A stretch of 64,000 nucleotides of DNA from Liopterus haemorrhoidalis (taxonomy: Eukaryota > Arthropoda > Insecta > Coleoptera > Dytiscidae): contig OZ020612.1 in the NCBI GenBank assembly GCA_963971575.1, forward strand, positions 34,761,916 to 34,825,915, written 5' to 3'. Numbering within the stretch: position 1 is the stretch's first letter; the number at the start of each line of letters is the position of its first letter. A model generated the notes under the pieces. That model saw only the letters and a list, made by a program, of their open reading frames with translations. It was not told where the DNA came from and ran no database searches. Of this stretch, positions 1 to 11,029 are shown piece by piece. The translations under genes were made by a program, and so were the position numbers.

Positions 1-890
1 ACAGTGATGAAAAAAAAGAAGTGAGTTTGTGCATTATTTAACAATAATGTATAATACGTTTGCCCAATTATTGATACTTTTAATAAGCATATTTCGAATA
101 GTTATGGAAGGCAAATAGTGTAGTATTGTTAATTTTTCAAACCTTGCCTTGTTTTTTGGACTAGTTCTTAGTTTCGTATAGCATGGTATATTTTAGAAAC
201 CTAACCAATATACGAGGGTTACTTGTACAATTCTTAAAAAAAGCTGTAATTTAGCTGATTAGTACCAAACAACAAAAGACATTCAATACTGTAGATACAT
301 TGTATATCTTTTCTTATGTTTTTTTCTCAGTCTGCTCTAACTCTGATACGATACCGAAATCGTCGTGTGGTAAGAGTTCCTAAAGATTTCACCCAGTTAA
401 TAGAGAAACAATATTCGTAGCTGGTAATCTGACTTTGAAAAAGCTTTAAGACCTGTGCTAGGAGCTTACAGTGATAGTGTGCTACTGTGTTAATATCATT
501 TAGGGCAGGAGTGCTCAAAATATGTCCCGCGGAACACTTGTGGCCCGCCTCAATTGTTGTTCGCAAACACAAGTTTTCAAATTATAATTTAAAACATATA
601 TAATAGAGCATAATACATAAAAGGGAAAATTAGTCAATTTAAGAATGCATACATCAAGGATTTTCTCTCTCTTTGAAACTTCTTCGTACTTTTGTGAACA
701 GATTATTTCTAGAGTGGAGCACTCAAAATTGAGAACAAATATTACTGACTTTCGTCTGGACTATTGCCTTATATACCACGGAAATAGTACCTCACGTCGA
801 ATTATAAGTAAAAAATAAACAGTTCAAATAAAGATTTCTGCCCGTATTCATAAACGTTCATTACTGTATAATGCTTCATAACAACCCCTC
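1..890. other. no gene recognised; hAT-like end relic near 507-550
   Basis: AT-rich DNA with no convincing coding exon. Around 507-550 the sequence CAGGAGTGCTCAAAATATG followed by a GC-rich stretch resembles the left end of a hAT MITE (CAGGGGTGC... type), but no right end was found. Confidence 0.3.
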
Positions 891-894
891 TACG

Positions 895-1290
895 TACTCT
901 GTCTAAAGTTGTCTTCACGTACACAACACGAGAAATAAGAATGATATTCGTTCTGAATTTACCAAACTCAGGAAATACAGGTATAGCGCAAATTATTATG
1001 CAATTAAATTCTACAATGTTCTACCATCCGCCACCAAGAGGAAAACCTACGAAATGATTTTAGTGACTTAGATGAGGTTCTGTGATCAAGCTTGTCTTGC
1101 TTTTCGTCAAACCTCACATTATCTTCTATCAATTTGAAATGTTTTTTGTGTATTTTCCTGTTTGCAATTCTTAAACTATATTTGTATATTATTGTAATGC
1201 ATATAATTCCGTTTGTAATTTATGTAATACATTATGGACCTTTTTGAAAATGTACAACATTTAATACAATAAATATTATTATGGGGTTTG
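895..1290 (+). mobile_element. 5'-truncated non-LTR retrotransposon, reverse-transcriptase C-terminus and 3'UTR
   Basis: Reading the plus strand from about 914 gives a peptide with HNTRNKND, then SANYYAIKFYNVLPS, then a stop near 1068. This is the usual C-terminal pattern of CR1/Jockey-group LINE polymerases (a NTRN block followed by a ..YxAxKxYNxLP block). A 3'UTR follows and ends in AATAAATATTATTAT at about 1274-1288. Only the last ~50 codons remain, so this is a dead 5'-truncated copy. The clade cannot be fixed from so short a piece. Confidence 0.65.
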
Positions 1291-1365
1291 TCAGGTCTTG
1301 ACAAGGATCCTCTAACCGCAGACTTCAACAACGGTTTGAGCCACGACATACTAGAGATAAGATTT
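1287..1365 (+). repeat. short module joined to a LINE 3' tail (second copy at 35945-36028)
   Basis: GGGGTTTGTCAGGTCTTGAC begins directly at the end of the LINE tail and is followed by about 60 bp ending in CATACTAGAGA. The same module, in inverted orientation and with a few mismatches, abuts the ATT tail of another LINE at 35945-36028. Confidence 0.6.
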
Positions 1366-1424
1366 AATTGAGCGCCCCTAGGCAGGGCGTAACTAGCTTT
1401 TTTCGAGTATGTCAAATGAAGACC

Positions 1425-1535
1425 CAAAAAAAAGGTCCTCACTTCTAAATTTTAAGTGAAGACTTAAAAAAAAAACGGTATTCACTTCTAAATTTCAGGT
1501 GAAGACCGAAAAAAAAGGTCCTCACTTCTAAAATT
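1425..1535. repeat. tandem GTCCTCACTTCT / AGTGAAGACC module
   Basis: About 2.5 units of 38-45 bp, each with an A-run next to GGTCCTCACTTCTAAATTT and AAGTGAAGAC. Related units occur at 22965-23030 and 33597-33680, each inside a different hAT-like element. Confidence 0.55.
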
Positions 1536-1619
1536 ACATTTCACTAAATTACTTTTACATTCATTTGGCATTTGGCGCTCTTTTGAGTCTCACGTCAGCG
1601 TCCCCTCACAGCGGCGCTC

Positions 1620-3469
1620 ACATGCACCGCATGCCTTGCATGCCTGCTTCCGCCGTCTCTGATGATGATTATTATTATTATATCGAAACGGATCGTTAAA
1701 ATCAAAAATTTCTTTAGAAAATATCCAAACAAACGATCAGTTACTATGGAAAATAGATATAACGAAACATTATACTGTAATGAACGTTTATGAATGCGGG
1801 CATCTGTTTTCTCATTAACTGAATTTTTTATTTCGTTGTTATAGAACTAAAATTTCTGTGTTAGGCAAATAGTCATCATAATATCTATGCACCAAATATT
1901 TTAACTAAATATTATAATGATGGGTCAGCGCTAAACTTTTTGTCTCTGCCAGTTTAATTATTACAAACTTCTCCAATTTTCTCCAAAAAGGTACTGAATT
2001 AATTGAGTTAATTGTAAATAATAGCAGTTAGTTATATAAGTCGTTTTAACTCTTTTACGTAGTCAGAGCCATTATTACTAGAGAGCGGCTAATTTAGGTG
2101 TTACCACGTTTTAATCCTAGTAGATTAAAAAGAATATTGGTTTTATCCACATAGGTAGGATTAAAACGTATTACGACTTAACTAACCGCACTCTATTGAT
2201 TATTTGAACTAAATATAAGCTTAGTATTAGTTAGTAATAACCAAAGACCGGACTTTCATGTGCAATGACCACCTTAAAATCTAATTATTCAGTAGTCATG
2301 AGCCTACCTTTTAAAATAAAATATGCTCATGCTAACCAAACAATTGCCTCTTTTAAGTTTAAAAAATACGTTAATGGATACTTATTAATTAGATTTTTAA
2401 CTAGTCTTTGCATATGTTTGTCTGGACTCTGTTAATGACTTATTACTAGGCTTTGGACACAATTAGTCTTTGTTTTAATACGTCGTAACAGGCATCATTT
2501 TTAAATGTAAAATTGTTATCTTTTAAATTCGCAGCTACCATTGCTAGTTCTTGCAATTTCAATTTTATACAAGTTATATAACTTGTATAAATTTCAAACG
2601 TACAACGCCAATGACTGGAAAGGAAAGATTCCATCTCACGAAAACTTTATCACTACAAAGGTGCAGCCAATTAGTAAATTGTCGACTTTATCTAATACAC
2701 ACACACAGTATTTGTTTGAACAATTGCATCACCATAAGCACCTAAAACAATTTTAAAGAAGAGAATTACACATAAAATTAAATTAAACCCAGTAGAATAT
2801 ATTTGCCACTTGATATGAACATATTTCTTAAAAACAATAATTGTATCCGAACCTTACTTATTACTTAGCATAAGAAAAGTTACATGAAAAAAGAGTTACT
2901 GAAGACGTACAAAAAAAAAAATAATAAAGATTTATACCAGTTAAAAATGTACCATAGTTCATTATCATAAACATTTCAAGCAGTCGTTCTTAACCTTTAG
3001 TAATGAAGGACCCCTTAAAGACGTTCTATGTGTTTTTGCGTACCCCTTAAAACCATTTAAATATAATGGCTACGCATAGTTAAAATAGGTGTGGATAACA
3101 GTACTGCAGTAACTCTCTCATAAACTTACTTCTAACATAAAAATAAAATTATCTGCAGTCAATCCTTGCAAACAATGTGTTCGTTTTCGCCAATGCACCC
3201 ATTCGCGATAAATAAACTTATTTATTGCCATGCGCAGCAGGCAATTAATTTCGATATGGCATAATGTATTAGCTCGCGAAGTAATGCTCTTTACTTTGTA
3301 ATTGAAACTTTCCCGACAGGAAGGTTCTTGTGGCCACTGGCTGCACATAGAGCCCACAGGCCCCTTCCCAACGATTCGGTTTTGGCGATAACTGTATTTA
3401 CGGGGTTTTCGAAGTACCAATATCTGCGATTAGCGAAGATTGTCTGCATTTAAAACCAAAAAAGTACAG

Positions 3470-3470
<1 letters not shown>
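1620..3470. other. no gene recognised
   Basis: AT-rich sequence without a supported exon. It contains a 24-bp palindrome near 2566-2590 (ATACAAGTT..AACTTGTAT) and, at 2988-3060, a possible hAT left end (CAGTCGTTCTTAACC type). The 100-codon frame at 3118-3420 on the minus strand matches nothing I recognise. Confidence 0.3.
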
Positions 3471-3473
<3 letters not shown>

Positions 3474-3538
<65 letters not shown>

Positions 3539-3542
3539 ATAT
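3474..3542. repeat. (AT)n microsatellite
   Basis: Almost uninterrupted AT dinucleotides, with one TTT interruption near 3524. Confidence 0.97.
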
Positions 3543-3546
3543 AGTA

Positions 3547-3640
3547 CAGGGGTTGTCAATTATTTTTTATGTCGCGGGCTATATTTTATTTTGGCGAGCC
3601 GCACGAAATCACTTGGCGGAACGCAGGTTGCCGGCCCCTG
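3547..3640. mobile_element. short hAT-type MITE
   Basis: Starts CAGGGGTTGTCAATTA and ends GGTTGCCGGCCCCTG, typical hAT terminal inverted repeats. The flanking 8-mers (ATATAGTA, ACTTAGTA) agree at 6 of 8 positions, so the target duplication is only partly preserved; the left one lies in the AT microsatellite. Confidence 0.6.
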
Positions 3641-3647
3641 ACTTAGT

Positions 3648-3836
3648 ATATTCATATGTTAGGCTCAAACACCGAAAAGGCTCATTGAGCGAAAAAAAAC
3701 GATGAATTTTGACACGTATAGAAAGACCACACCGCGAAATTCGTGTTGTGGTTCTCTTGATAATCGACCACAACGAGGTGGCGCAATGAAAAAAATACCA
3801 CAACGCTTTATGGGTGCTTATTAATGTAACCATGTC
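3648..3836 (-). repeat. dispersed repeat, inverted partner at 8828-9090
   Basis: Shares CTCATTGAGCGAAAAAAA and GTTGTGGTTCTCTTGA with the reverse complement of 8828-9090, in the same order. Both copies have diverged considerably. No ORF or clear termini. Confidence 0.6.
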
Positions 3837-3839
3837 CTG

Positions 3840-4900
3840 TTATAGTAAAAAATGCTTTTACAAAAATTAATAAATTATATAATTCAATTTAAATTATTTA
3901 TTTCTTTAAATGTGGACAACAACATTTAATAAAATAACACTTTATAGACCTATTACGAATCCTTTTCTTGAATGTTTTGCGTTATAAAAAACAAAATAAC
4001 AAATAAAACTAAGTAACTACGTGGTAACTACAATCTAATTGTATTAATTTGGCTGAAATTGTGCTAAAAATATAAAAAATAAAACATTCGAAAACAAAAC
4101 GTCATATTCACTGAAAACCATTATTAGAAATGAACAGGAAATTATTATTTATTTATTTTTGCAAGAACTATTATTATGACACTTCATTTGAATTTGATTG
4201 ACAATTTGATTGACAATTTCATTTGATATTTTTGAGAGACAATAGACCATATTAGTGTGTCGTCACATACATGTACTGCCATCTGATAGGAAGTTTTTGG
4301 CTGGTTTAAAATACATGTGACTTTTGTTACCTTAATTTTATGAATATTTTCAATTTTGGAGCAAAAAATATGACTATTTGATAAATATATACTAATATAT
4401 ACAATCCAGATACTTTATATTATAGAATAATGATTTTATAAATATATAAATAAGGATTCGAAGATATATTTATAGATTACGTTTTTAAATAATATGAAAA
4501 TCGAAATATCTTTAGAATTTATTTAATTATCACTAATTAATCATTAATATTTTGTTTTAGAATGCATAATGGTGTATTGTTTTGCTCCAAATTGTAACCA
4601 TTACGCTACATTCATAATTGCAAATTTTTTCGTTTTTTTACAGAAAATGAAAAATAATAATGGATAAAATAAGAACAACATATTGTTTCTTCAAACCATT
4701 TAGATATGGCACACACCCTTATTGGTATGTTACTTGCCATAATAGAGATTGTTAACGTAAATTTTTCAAAATTAATCTGCAAAATAATATTGTTCTGCAA
4801 AAATAATGACATATTAAATTATAATGTATAAAATAAGGATTTTAAGAAATAAATATTGACTTGTAATTTTGATGTGAAGCATTTTCTTACTTTGAATACT
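3840..4900. other. no gene recognised
   Basis: Very AT-rich sequence without repeat structure or coding signal that I can support. Confidence 0.4.
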
Positions 4901-4949
4901 TAATTTATACTTCCAAAATACAATTTAACAAAAAAACAACAGTTAAATT

Positions 4950-5640
4950 CATATAAAAGAAATTCAACCGCGAGGCGGCAGCATTGAATCCCTGCATCAC
5001 AATTACCAATACAATATCTTTTACAATGGCAGCTTATGAAACATTGTTTGCTTCCTGAGAAAAACATAGACGCTGAACGTAGAGTAAGTGATGACACAGG
5101 AGACGCGTCTTCCACTTCAGTAACTGTTGGGGACAAATGCCCCAGTTTAGTACTTAATTGATAAACTCCGATTGTATTATGTCGATAACGACAGCTATAC
5201 CAGCGTCGGCGAATCAACGCAGTTACGCCTCTCGACGTAACAAACAATTGCATTGTTCCAAACAATACAATCGTTTGTTACGTATTGTGACGTAACTGCG
5301 TTGATTCGCCGACGCAAGTATAGCACATTTCTGGGAGCTATGCGTCCTCTTTCAACGTCGGGCACTTTGACCGCGACATTCTAGAAACCTGAGGAAATTT
5401 TGAGTTTGAAAATGAAATTATCTTATACGCTTGTTTCTCTTGGCCAAATGTAGTATATTCTCTCTCAATGTTGATACTGTTCTTCCTTGCACAAAGCTTG
5501 CAAATGTTTGTTTGTCATATTTTGCCCGAAGCCTTCATTATTCACGTCTCTTTCCCCGCAATTAACGTGAACATATTGATTATACCCTGAGCATTTTTAA
5601 GAACATATTTCTTTTTCACAAATCACACAATACATGTTGC
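4950..5640 (-). pseudogene. relic of a KRAB-A/GIN-type integrase protein C-terminus
   Basis: Minus-strand translation, with frameshifts, shows a cysteine module MYCVICEKE followed by YVHVNCGERDVNNEGFGQ. Further on is SLTLRSASMFFSGSKQC and a cysteine-spaced tail SCHCKRYCIGNCDAGIQCC. This order (CxxC..H..CG..EGFGQ zinc module, then 'LRsA..GxQ', then a C-x-C-x3-C tail) resembles the C-terminal part of transposon-derived KRAB-A-domain-containing-protein-2-like integrases. Several stops and frameshifts make it non-functional. The assignment rests on remembered family patterns, not an alignment. Confidence 0.4.
5203..5315. repeat. inverted repeat, ~48-bp arms
   Basis: The left arm begins GCGTCGGCGAATCAACGCAG and the right arm ends with its complement (..GATTCGCCGACGC). 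The arms match over about 48 bp with a few differences around a ~15-bp spacer. It overlaps the integrase relic, so the pseudogene has probably been rearranged here. Confidence 0.75.
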
Positions 5641-5959
5641 TGCTAGTTTCTTTTACTGGATTCTATTTAATCTCGCTAGTTTGAATTTCATTTTTATTCT
5701 CAATAGGTTGTTCACTAACATCTTCATCGTGACCTTTATTTTAATTATTTTTATGTACCGAGGAATGAAGTTGTTCCAATTCTTCGGCTAATTTCTATAG
5801 AAGAGTACATATCACTTGATACTGATGAGTCCTCAAGTCCATTTTTTGCTGTGATCTGAACATGGCCTCATAAGGACTTGATAACGGAGTAGAAACCTAT
5901 ATTCTTTTTACTTTGACTAAATCGAAATCCTTCAGACCATTTTACTTTGTTATTATCCA

Positions 5960-6420
5960 TGGAACCAACATGAAATGAACGTCATGGTTGGACCTTTCAA
6001 CCGATCCTTGACTTTGAGAATGTCGCGGTTAACCATGAACAAGCTTCATTCCAGATCATATATCAGCCAAGTTTTTGATTATTTTATTTGCGAATTCACG
6101 GCCATTGCCGCTATGCAGAATACATGGAGCGCAAAATGTATCCAAGAGTTAGTAAGTCACTTCCTCGGCAGTCTACGTTTTAAGAGGACTAAGAATTATG
6201 AATTTAATCAAATGGCATTGCAGTACTTCATTTTCAATTCAGTCTCCATAACTGAAACAAAGATATGGAAAAACATTTAACGATATTAATTAGATACATA
6301 CTATAAAGACGCTATTTTTATGGAAAATACTTGTGTGATGTGTCTTTCGAATCTCTACAATGATCTATGCTCTACAATTTTTCTGCATTGTTATCGAAAA
6401 TAAACTGTTCAAAATTTAAA
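5960..6420. other. no gene recognised
   Basis: The open frame at 5975-6280 (+) encodes nothing I recognise and has no supporting splice or repeat context. Confidence 0.3.
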
Positions 6421-6421
6421 T

Positions 6422-6560
6422 CAGTGCTTCGAACCGTTATTTTTTTCGTTTCGGATTTCGTTCCGGTTCAGTTAAAAAAACATATATCAGTTCGGTTCCG
6501 GTTTTCGTTCCGGCAAAAATAACGTTTTTTTTCGGTTTTCGGTTCCGTTCCGAGTGATAA
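6422..6560. mobile_element. end of a hAT-like element made of repeated CGGTTCCG words
   Basis: Begins CAGTGCTTCGAACCG directly after ATTTAAAT, then runs of TTCGGTT / GTTCCGG words. Other hATs in this window have the same design with different words. No matching right end was found. Confidence 0.4.
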
Positions 6561-7109
6561 GTTTTTAAATGCTTTTATTTGTATTAAAAATTTATTTTCT
6601 ACCATAATTTGGAAGAACATTTTATTCCTTATTTTGTAATAATCATACCAAGGCCGCTGCCGGGGGGGGGGGAAATAAATTTAATTTAATTTATTACACA
6701 CTATAGTAGAATAACTATAAAATTGCGTTTTGATGGTATAAATATGAATCGCGGACGCACGTCGTTCGGGAGAAGGACCGTATTTTCGAAAAACAATATA
6801 TGTAAGTAATTTTTTTCCTTAGTATGTTTTTTGTTGTGATGCCTATACATTCGTCGTTATTTTCTTTCACATTGTTCAAAGTAAGAGTTTTATTGTTGCT
6901 CTATTTATTACGTATCATTGTTTTTGATTTGGCGTCAGTTTTGAGGTTATACCATGTGGTTAAAAATTAAAATGTAGTCCGGGGCGGGTAGAGAAATTTA
7001 TTTTGGGGCTGGTTAACTACCTAGTCAACCTACTCCATAGTAGTCTGGATATACTTCATATGGAATAAAGTCGGTCTTTTGGCAAATTTAATCAAGAGGT
7101 TATTTTTTC

Positions 7110-7765
7110 AGAACCAAGCGGACATACAAAAGAAAGACTGTAAAAGGATGAAGTGAAAGTACACCCTAAGACGTCTTAGATAGAGCTTGTCATCAAGTTA
7201 TTTTTGATGAAAAAAGTATTAATTCTACAGTAAAAGAATTTGCTATACCGTATAAACCACTCAAACGCCATGTGGTAAAAATGAAGAAAATGTTAGAAAG
7301 TAATCCAGAATTGACGAAATCTGAATCGACTTTGGAAACGGTTTTATCTCTTCGTTTACTTCGCCTGAAGAGATAAGACCGTTTCCAAAAGCTGAACCAC
7401 GTTTAGAAAATAGAAAAAATGAAACGCAAAAGCACTATTTACACAGACACGCCTGAAAAAGAAAATCTTATGGAATTCAAAATGAAATAACAATCTCGCA
7501 AGATACTCAACAAGAAAACACAGAAACCAAAGATGACTGAAGAAAAATTTAAAAAGACTAACAAGGGTAAGGGTAAAGGAAAAATACTCTTCATGCGACA
7601 AATAAGGGGAATAATGATAAAGAATATAATTATTCAGATTAAAGTGATGCAGATAACACATCTTGTTTAGAATGCACTGAATTCTGTAGTTTGAGCATTC
7701 CTGGTGAGGAATGGGTTCAATGTATTACGTGCAAGTTATGGGCCCATGCAAAATGTAAATAGCAC
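7110..7765 (+). pseudogene. pogo/Tigger-like transposase relic, internally deleted
   Basis: Three pieces lie in the order expected of a pogo-like transposase. First is a Psq-type helix-turn-helix (INSTVKEFAIPYKPLKRHV, about 7210-7280). Next comes a linker with RKSTIYTDTPEKENL (about 7422-7470). Last is a C-terminal zinc module, CLECTEFC then EEWVQCITCKLWAHAKC (about 7650-7757). The DDE catalytic core between helix-turn-helix and linker is missing, and the pieces are in different frames with stops. A 21-bp-arm inverted repeat (7332-7388) sits at the deletion junction. Confidence 0.6.
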
Positions 7766-8827
7766 TTTATTGTACTATGATTTCAAAAATTGCACCTCTG
7801 ATTTAGAAGACTGATTTGATAATTAAGTTCCTATAAAAATAAATAATTATATTAGTTATAACTTTGCTCCAAGACTGTTCACCTTGTGATTAAAATTAAT
7901 AAGAAGTTTTCTAGTTTTGTTTTAGATAATACTAAAAGTATTAAGTTTTAAGTATTAATTTTTGTCAAATGTTTAAAAACTGATTGTTTATTCTAATTAG
8001 AAGTTAATTATGTTTATTTCAATTGACAAGATTGACATTTTTTTGTCAATAAAAGAATTGATTATTGCGAATATGTTTTTTAAAATTCTATTTAATCCTA
8101 GATTTTGCACTAATTACTTCATAGGTCAACCTATCCCTAGTGTAAAGTCAACTAACTCCAGGCATGAGTTAGATTGATTCATAGTTCGCGTTCTACAAAA
8201 TCAGGTTTGTAAACTTTATCATAATTAATTGCGAGCTTTTTGTTATTTTTTTCCAAAGGTTAATAGTTTATCTATCGAATGTATTGTTTTTTACTTTAAT
8301 ATATACTAAAACAAAAAAAATACACGCGTCTTAACTGAAATTTGGTCAACCATCCCAGGTCTCCCCTACTATAGCATAACCAGCGGTACTATAGTAGACG
8401 CCACAGGCCCAATAAAACTCTTAAATCGGTAGAGATGTCTGATAGCGATATTTTCTTATTTCTGTTAATAAGTTTAATATAGTGCACGAAATAGTACTTA
8501 CCTCTTCTTCTTGTCTGTGCAGTTGGAATCATTTTCAAGCAATTTTTCGATATCTTATCGTTTTATATGACTGTACTGCTTTGATGATAATGGTTCGCTT
8601 TTTATGCGAAATAACTGTGAATCTTTTACTTCTTTAAACAATATCTTGTACCGCTTGTCATCCATAAAGGAACTCCGGCCAGGGCTTGTCGTCTGTAATT
8701 CACTCATTTTATCATAAATATGTTTCTTTTATCAGACATGATCAAATAGTTAGTTAAAAACATGTCCTCACTCTAGTATTGCACCACGCAAAATGAAGGA
8801 ATGAACAAGAATTTACAAGAACTTGCA

Positions 8828-9090
8828 TCATGGCTATATTAATAACTGCCCACAAAGCGTTGTGGTACTTTTTCATTACCAGAACGCGTTATGGTCGATT
8901 GTCAAGAGAACCACAACACTAATTTCACTTTGTGGCTGTTTTAAATATTCTACAATGCATTGCACAAACAATAGCCATGAGACAAATTTTGCTTTGTAGT
9001 ATTTTTATATGTGCCAAAACTCGTTATGGTAGTTTTTTTTTTTTTTTTCGCTCAATGAGCATTTTCGGCCTTTGAACCTAATATTAAGGG
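8828..9090 (+). repeat. dispersed repeat, partner of 3648-3836
   Basis: Reverse complement of the 3648-3836 family, with the same blocks (CAAGAGAACCACAAC, a T-run plus CGCTCAATGAGC). It is longer than the partner because of an extra segment around 8940-9040. Confidence 0.6.
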
Positions 9091-9356
9091 CTAAAGAATT
9101 AATCATTTTTTTCTTTAAGAGATTAAAATCGTTGTTGACGTCTACATGACTAAAGAGCCTAGGGCCTAGACTGAGATTTCATTTTCTAAAAACTATGAAG
9201 ATTAATATAAAATTAAAAAAAATTGAGTTCTAAAACAACGATTAAGTTTTAAACTAAATAGGAACTATCGCGACAGAACTGTCAATCTAACCTTCAGTCA
9301 AATAACAATAGTGCTCAAATAAACATTTAAAAAAATATAATACTTAATTAATAAAT

Positions 9357-9592
9357 TCATACTTTGAAAGTAATTAATATAATAAAACACAATAGTATTA
9401 AAGATGAAAATATTTTTTGTGAAATATTTCCTTCACTTTTATTACATCCTGAAGTTGGACAACAGAGAAGGCAGAAATATTCATCTTTGCTTCTATCACA
9501 ACCGTTGAGTCCGAGGCCTTTGTTCACCATTTCATCATCGAATCCACATGGGCCTAATCCGCATTCTCGTTTTATTTGAAATCCTCTTTCCG
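9357..9592 (-). CDS. last coding exon of a Ly6/uPAR-like GPI-anchored protein
   Basis: Minus-strand exon preceded by a good acceptor (CTTTTTCAG at 9593-9601) and ending at TGA 9357-9359. It supplies the second half of a three-finger domain, with seven cysteines and the family signature CCPTSGCN near the end (Ly6 domains close with CC..xxCN). After SEGN comes a ~20-residue hydrophobic tail (SSLILLCFIILITF) with no cytoplasmic residues, as expected of a GPI-attachment signal. The exon starts in phase 1, and its first two bases complete the codon begun by the last base of exon 22195-22332. The product would be extracellular and membrane-anchored. Insect relatives include quiver/boudin-type proteins that act in signalling or junctions; which one cannot be said. 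Confidence 0.85.
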
Positions 9593-9930
9593 CTGAAAAA
9601 GATACTTTAATTAGTGAATGTTTATCACAAAGCAAGCAATGAAGTAGAAAGGATAAACCAAATCCAGTTTGCTTAAGGAATTATCTAACGATGAAATGAG
9701 CTACAAATCGTTAACAGTATTATAAATAGTAATTTATAAGATACAATATAAGATAGTAATAAATCAGATACAATAGAAATATAGGAGTAATACAAATAGA
9801 AAATAATAATAGTAATCATATTTGCGTCATTCGCAAACGCATTTTATTGAGCTCCAACATACCATACTTTTGAATGATTGAAGACTCTTTTATCATAACA
9901 CAACAAAAGTTTTCAGTAAAAGCGTTTTTA

Positions 9931-10380
9931 TTTTTACCGACCGCCAACATATATAAGGGAGGTATTGTGATCATTCCGATTTTGACATTTCGAGATTTCG
10001 ATAGATCTCCACGAATTGAGGTCCCTACATAACGTTTTGACTATTTTTAGCATGATGTCTGTCTGTCGGTCCGTATACACGTGCAGAGCCAATTCGGCTA
10101 AAAGGATTTTTATGAAACTTCATATTTAAGCTTTTGCCATCAATGGCACGAGTTAAACAACTTTTGATAAAAATCGGTTGACTAGAAATGGGAGTTTACT
10201 CGTGTCGATTTTAAGATTTTTGCGAATATTTCGTAACAGAAAAATATTTCGAAAAAATGTATTTAACAAAAATTGCTATAAAAGCAGTAACTAACAAGTT
10301 TTATTTGAGACAATTTTTTTTGTATGTATGCACGTACGTACTTTGTGATGGCGGTCGGTCTTGTGGTGGCCACAGCTGAA
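9931..10380 (+). mobile_element. HINE/Helentron-like non-autonomous element, copy A
   Basis: Begins TTTTTACCGACCGCCA and ends with GGCGGTCGGT, then the short hairpin CTGTGG-type GTGGTGGCCACAGCTGA. Subterminal inverted repeats (ACCGACCGCCA / GGCGGTCGGT), a short GTCTGTCTGTCGG core at about 10056-10070 and a terminal 3' stem-loop followed by CTGA resemble Helentron-associated HINE/DINE elements. Further copies are at 41071-41330, 60949-61704 and a fragment at 63659. No coding capacity. Confidence 0.65.
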
Positions 10381-10389
10381 TTTATACGT

Positions 10390-10650
10390 TGGGGGTCGGT
10401 AAAAATAGAAATAATGACTCAGGGTGAAAATAATTTTCATTTCACATATAGGTAAAATGTATTTATCAAGAGCTTTCATTAAATACCCCACTCAAAATTT
10501 AACTTTTTTTCGACTTACTTGTTTGTATTTTTCGCGCGATGTGTTCTTTATTTAATTTCAGTACTTTTTCTTATATGTGAGTCAAAGATGTATATGTATG
10601 CCAAATTTCAACTTTCTATGTCGTTTGACCACAATTTCAAACGAACACAC
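10390..10650 (-). repeat. dispersed repeat family B, inverted copy
   Basis: Its reverse complement shares AGAAAGTTGAAATTTGGCAT, then ACACATCGCG..GAAAAAT, then a 'GAGTGGGGTAT..AATGAAA' block with 19000-19680, in the same order. The 168-codon frame at 10519-11025 starts in this repeat and looks like a chance ORF. Confidence 0.65.
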
Positions 10651-11029
10651 ATGAGTAACGGCAAAAGGTTTCTTGGCCATGAAAAAGTTTTAAAGTTTAT
10701 TGTCAAAAAAATTTATTGGATGCAGTCGAACAGAGAACGAACCTCTTCAAATACAATTTGTTTGTATATATTTTTATTTTATCTTCTTTATTATTCTATA
10801 GTATTATTATCTTATAAACTTTTGTTTATCGTTGAAAAAAATTTTGCAAACCAGAAAAATTATTTGCACCAGGCTCCTTATGAAGAAGGCCGTCTCTGTA
10901 ATATTATTATGATACGCTATATTGCATTAAATGTCAGCACAGCGTGTATTTGTATTGATAATCGTTTCCGCCGGCTTATTTTCCTCGCTAGGCTGACATT
11001 GACGAGAAAAATCAATTCTCTCTAAAAAG

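Noticed and set aside
3118..3420. 100-codon minus-strand frame
   Set aside because: No recognisable motif, no splice context; insufficient to call a gene.
5820..5850. CTGATGAGTCC, the classic hammerhead box sequence
   Set aside because: No complementary stem II strand followed by GAAAC occurs nearby; a chance match.
9364..9579. Plus-strand open frame opposite the Ly6 exon
   Set aside because: Antisense shadow of the exon.
10519..11025. 168-codon open frame on the plus strand
   Set aside because: Begins within dispersed repeat family B in antisense, starts at TTG, has AT-driven composition and no domain.
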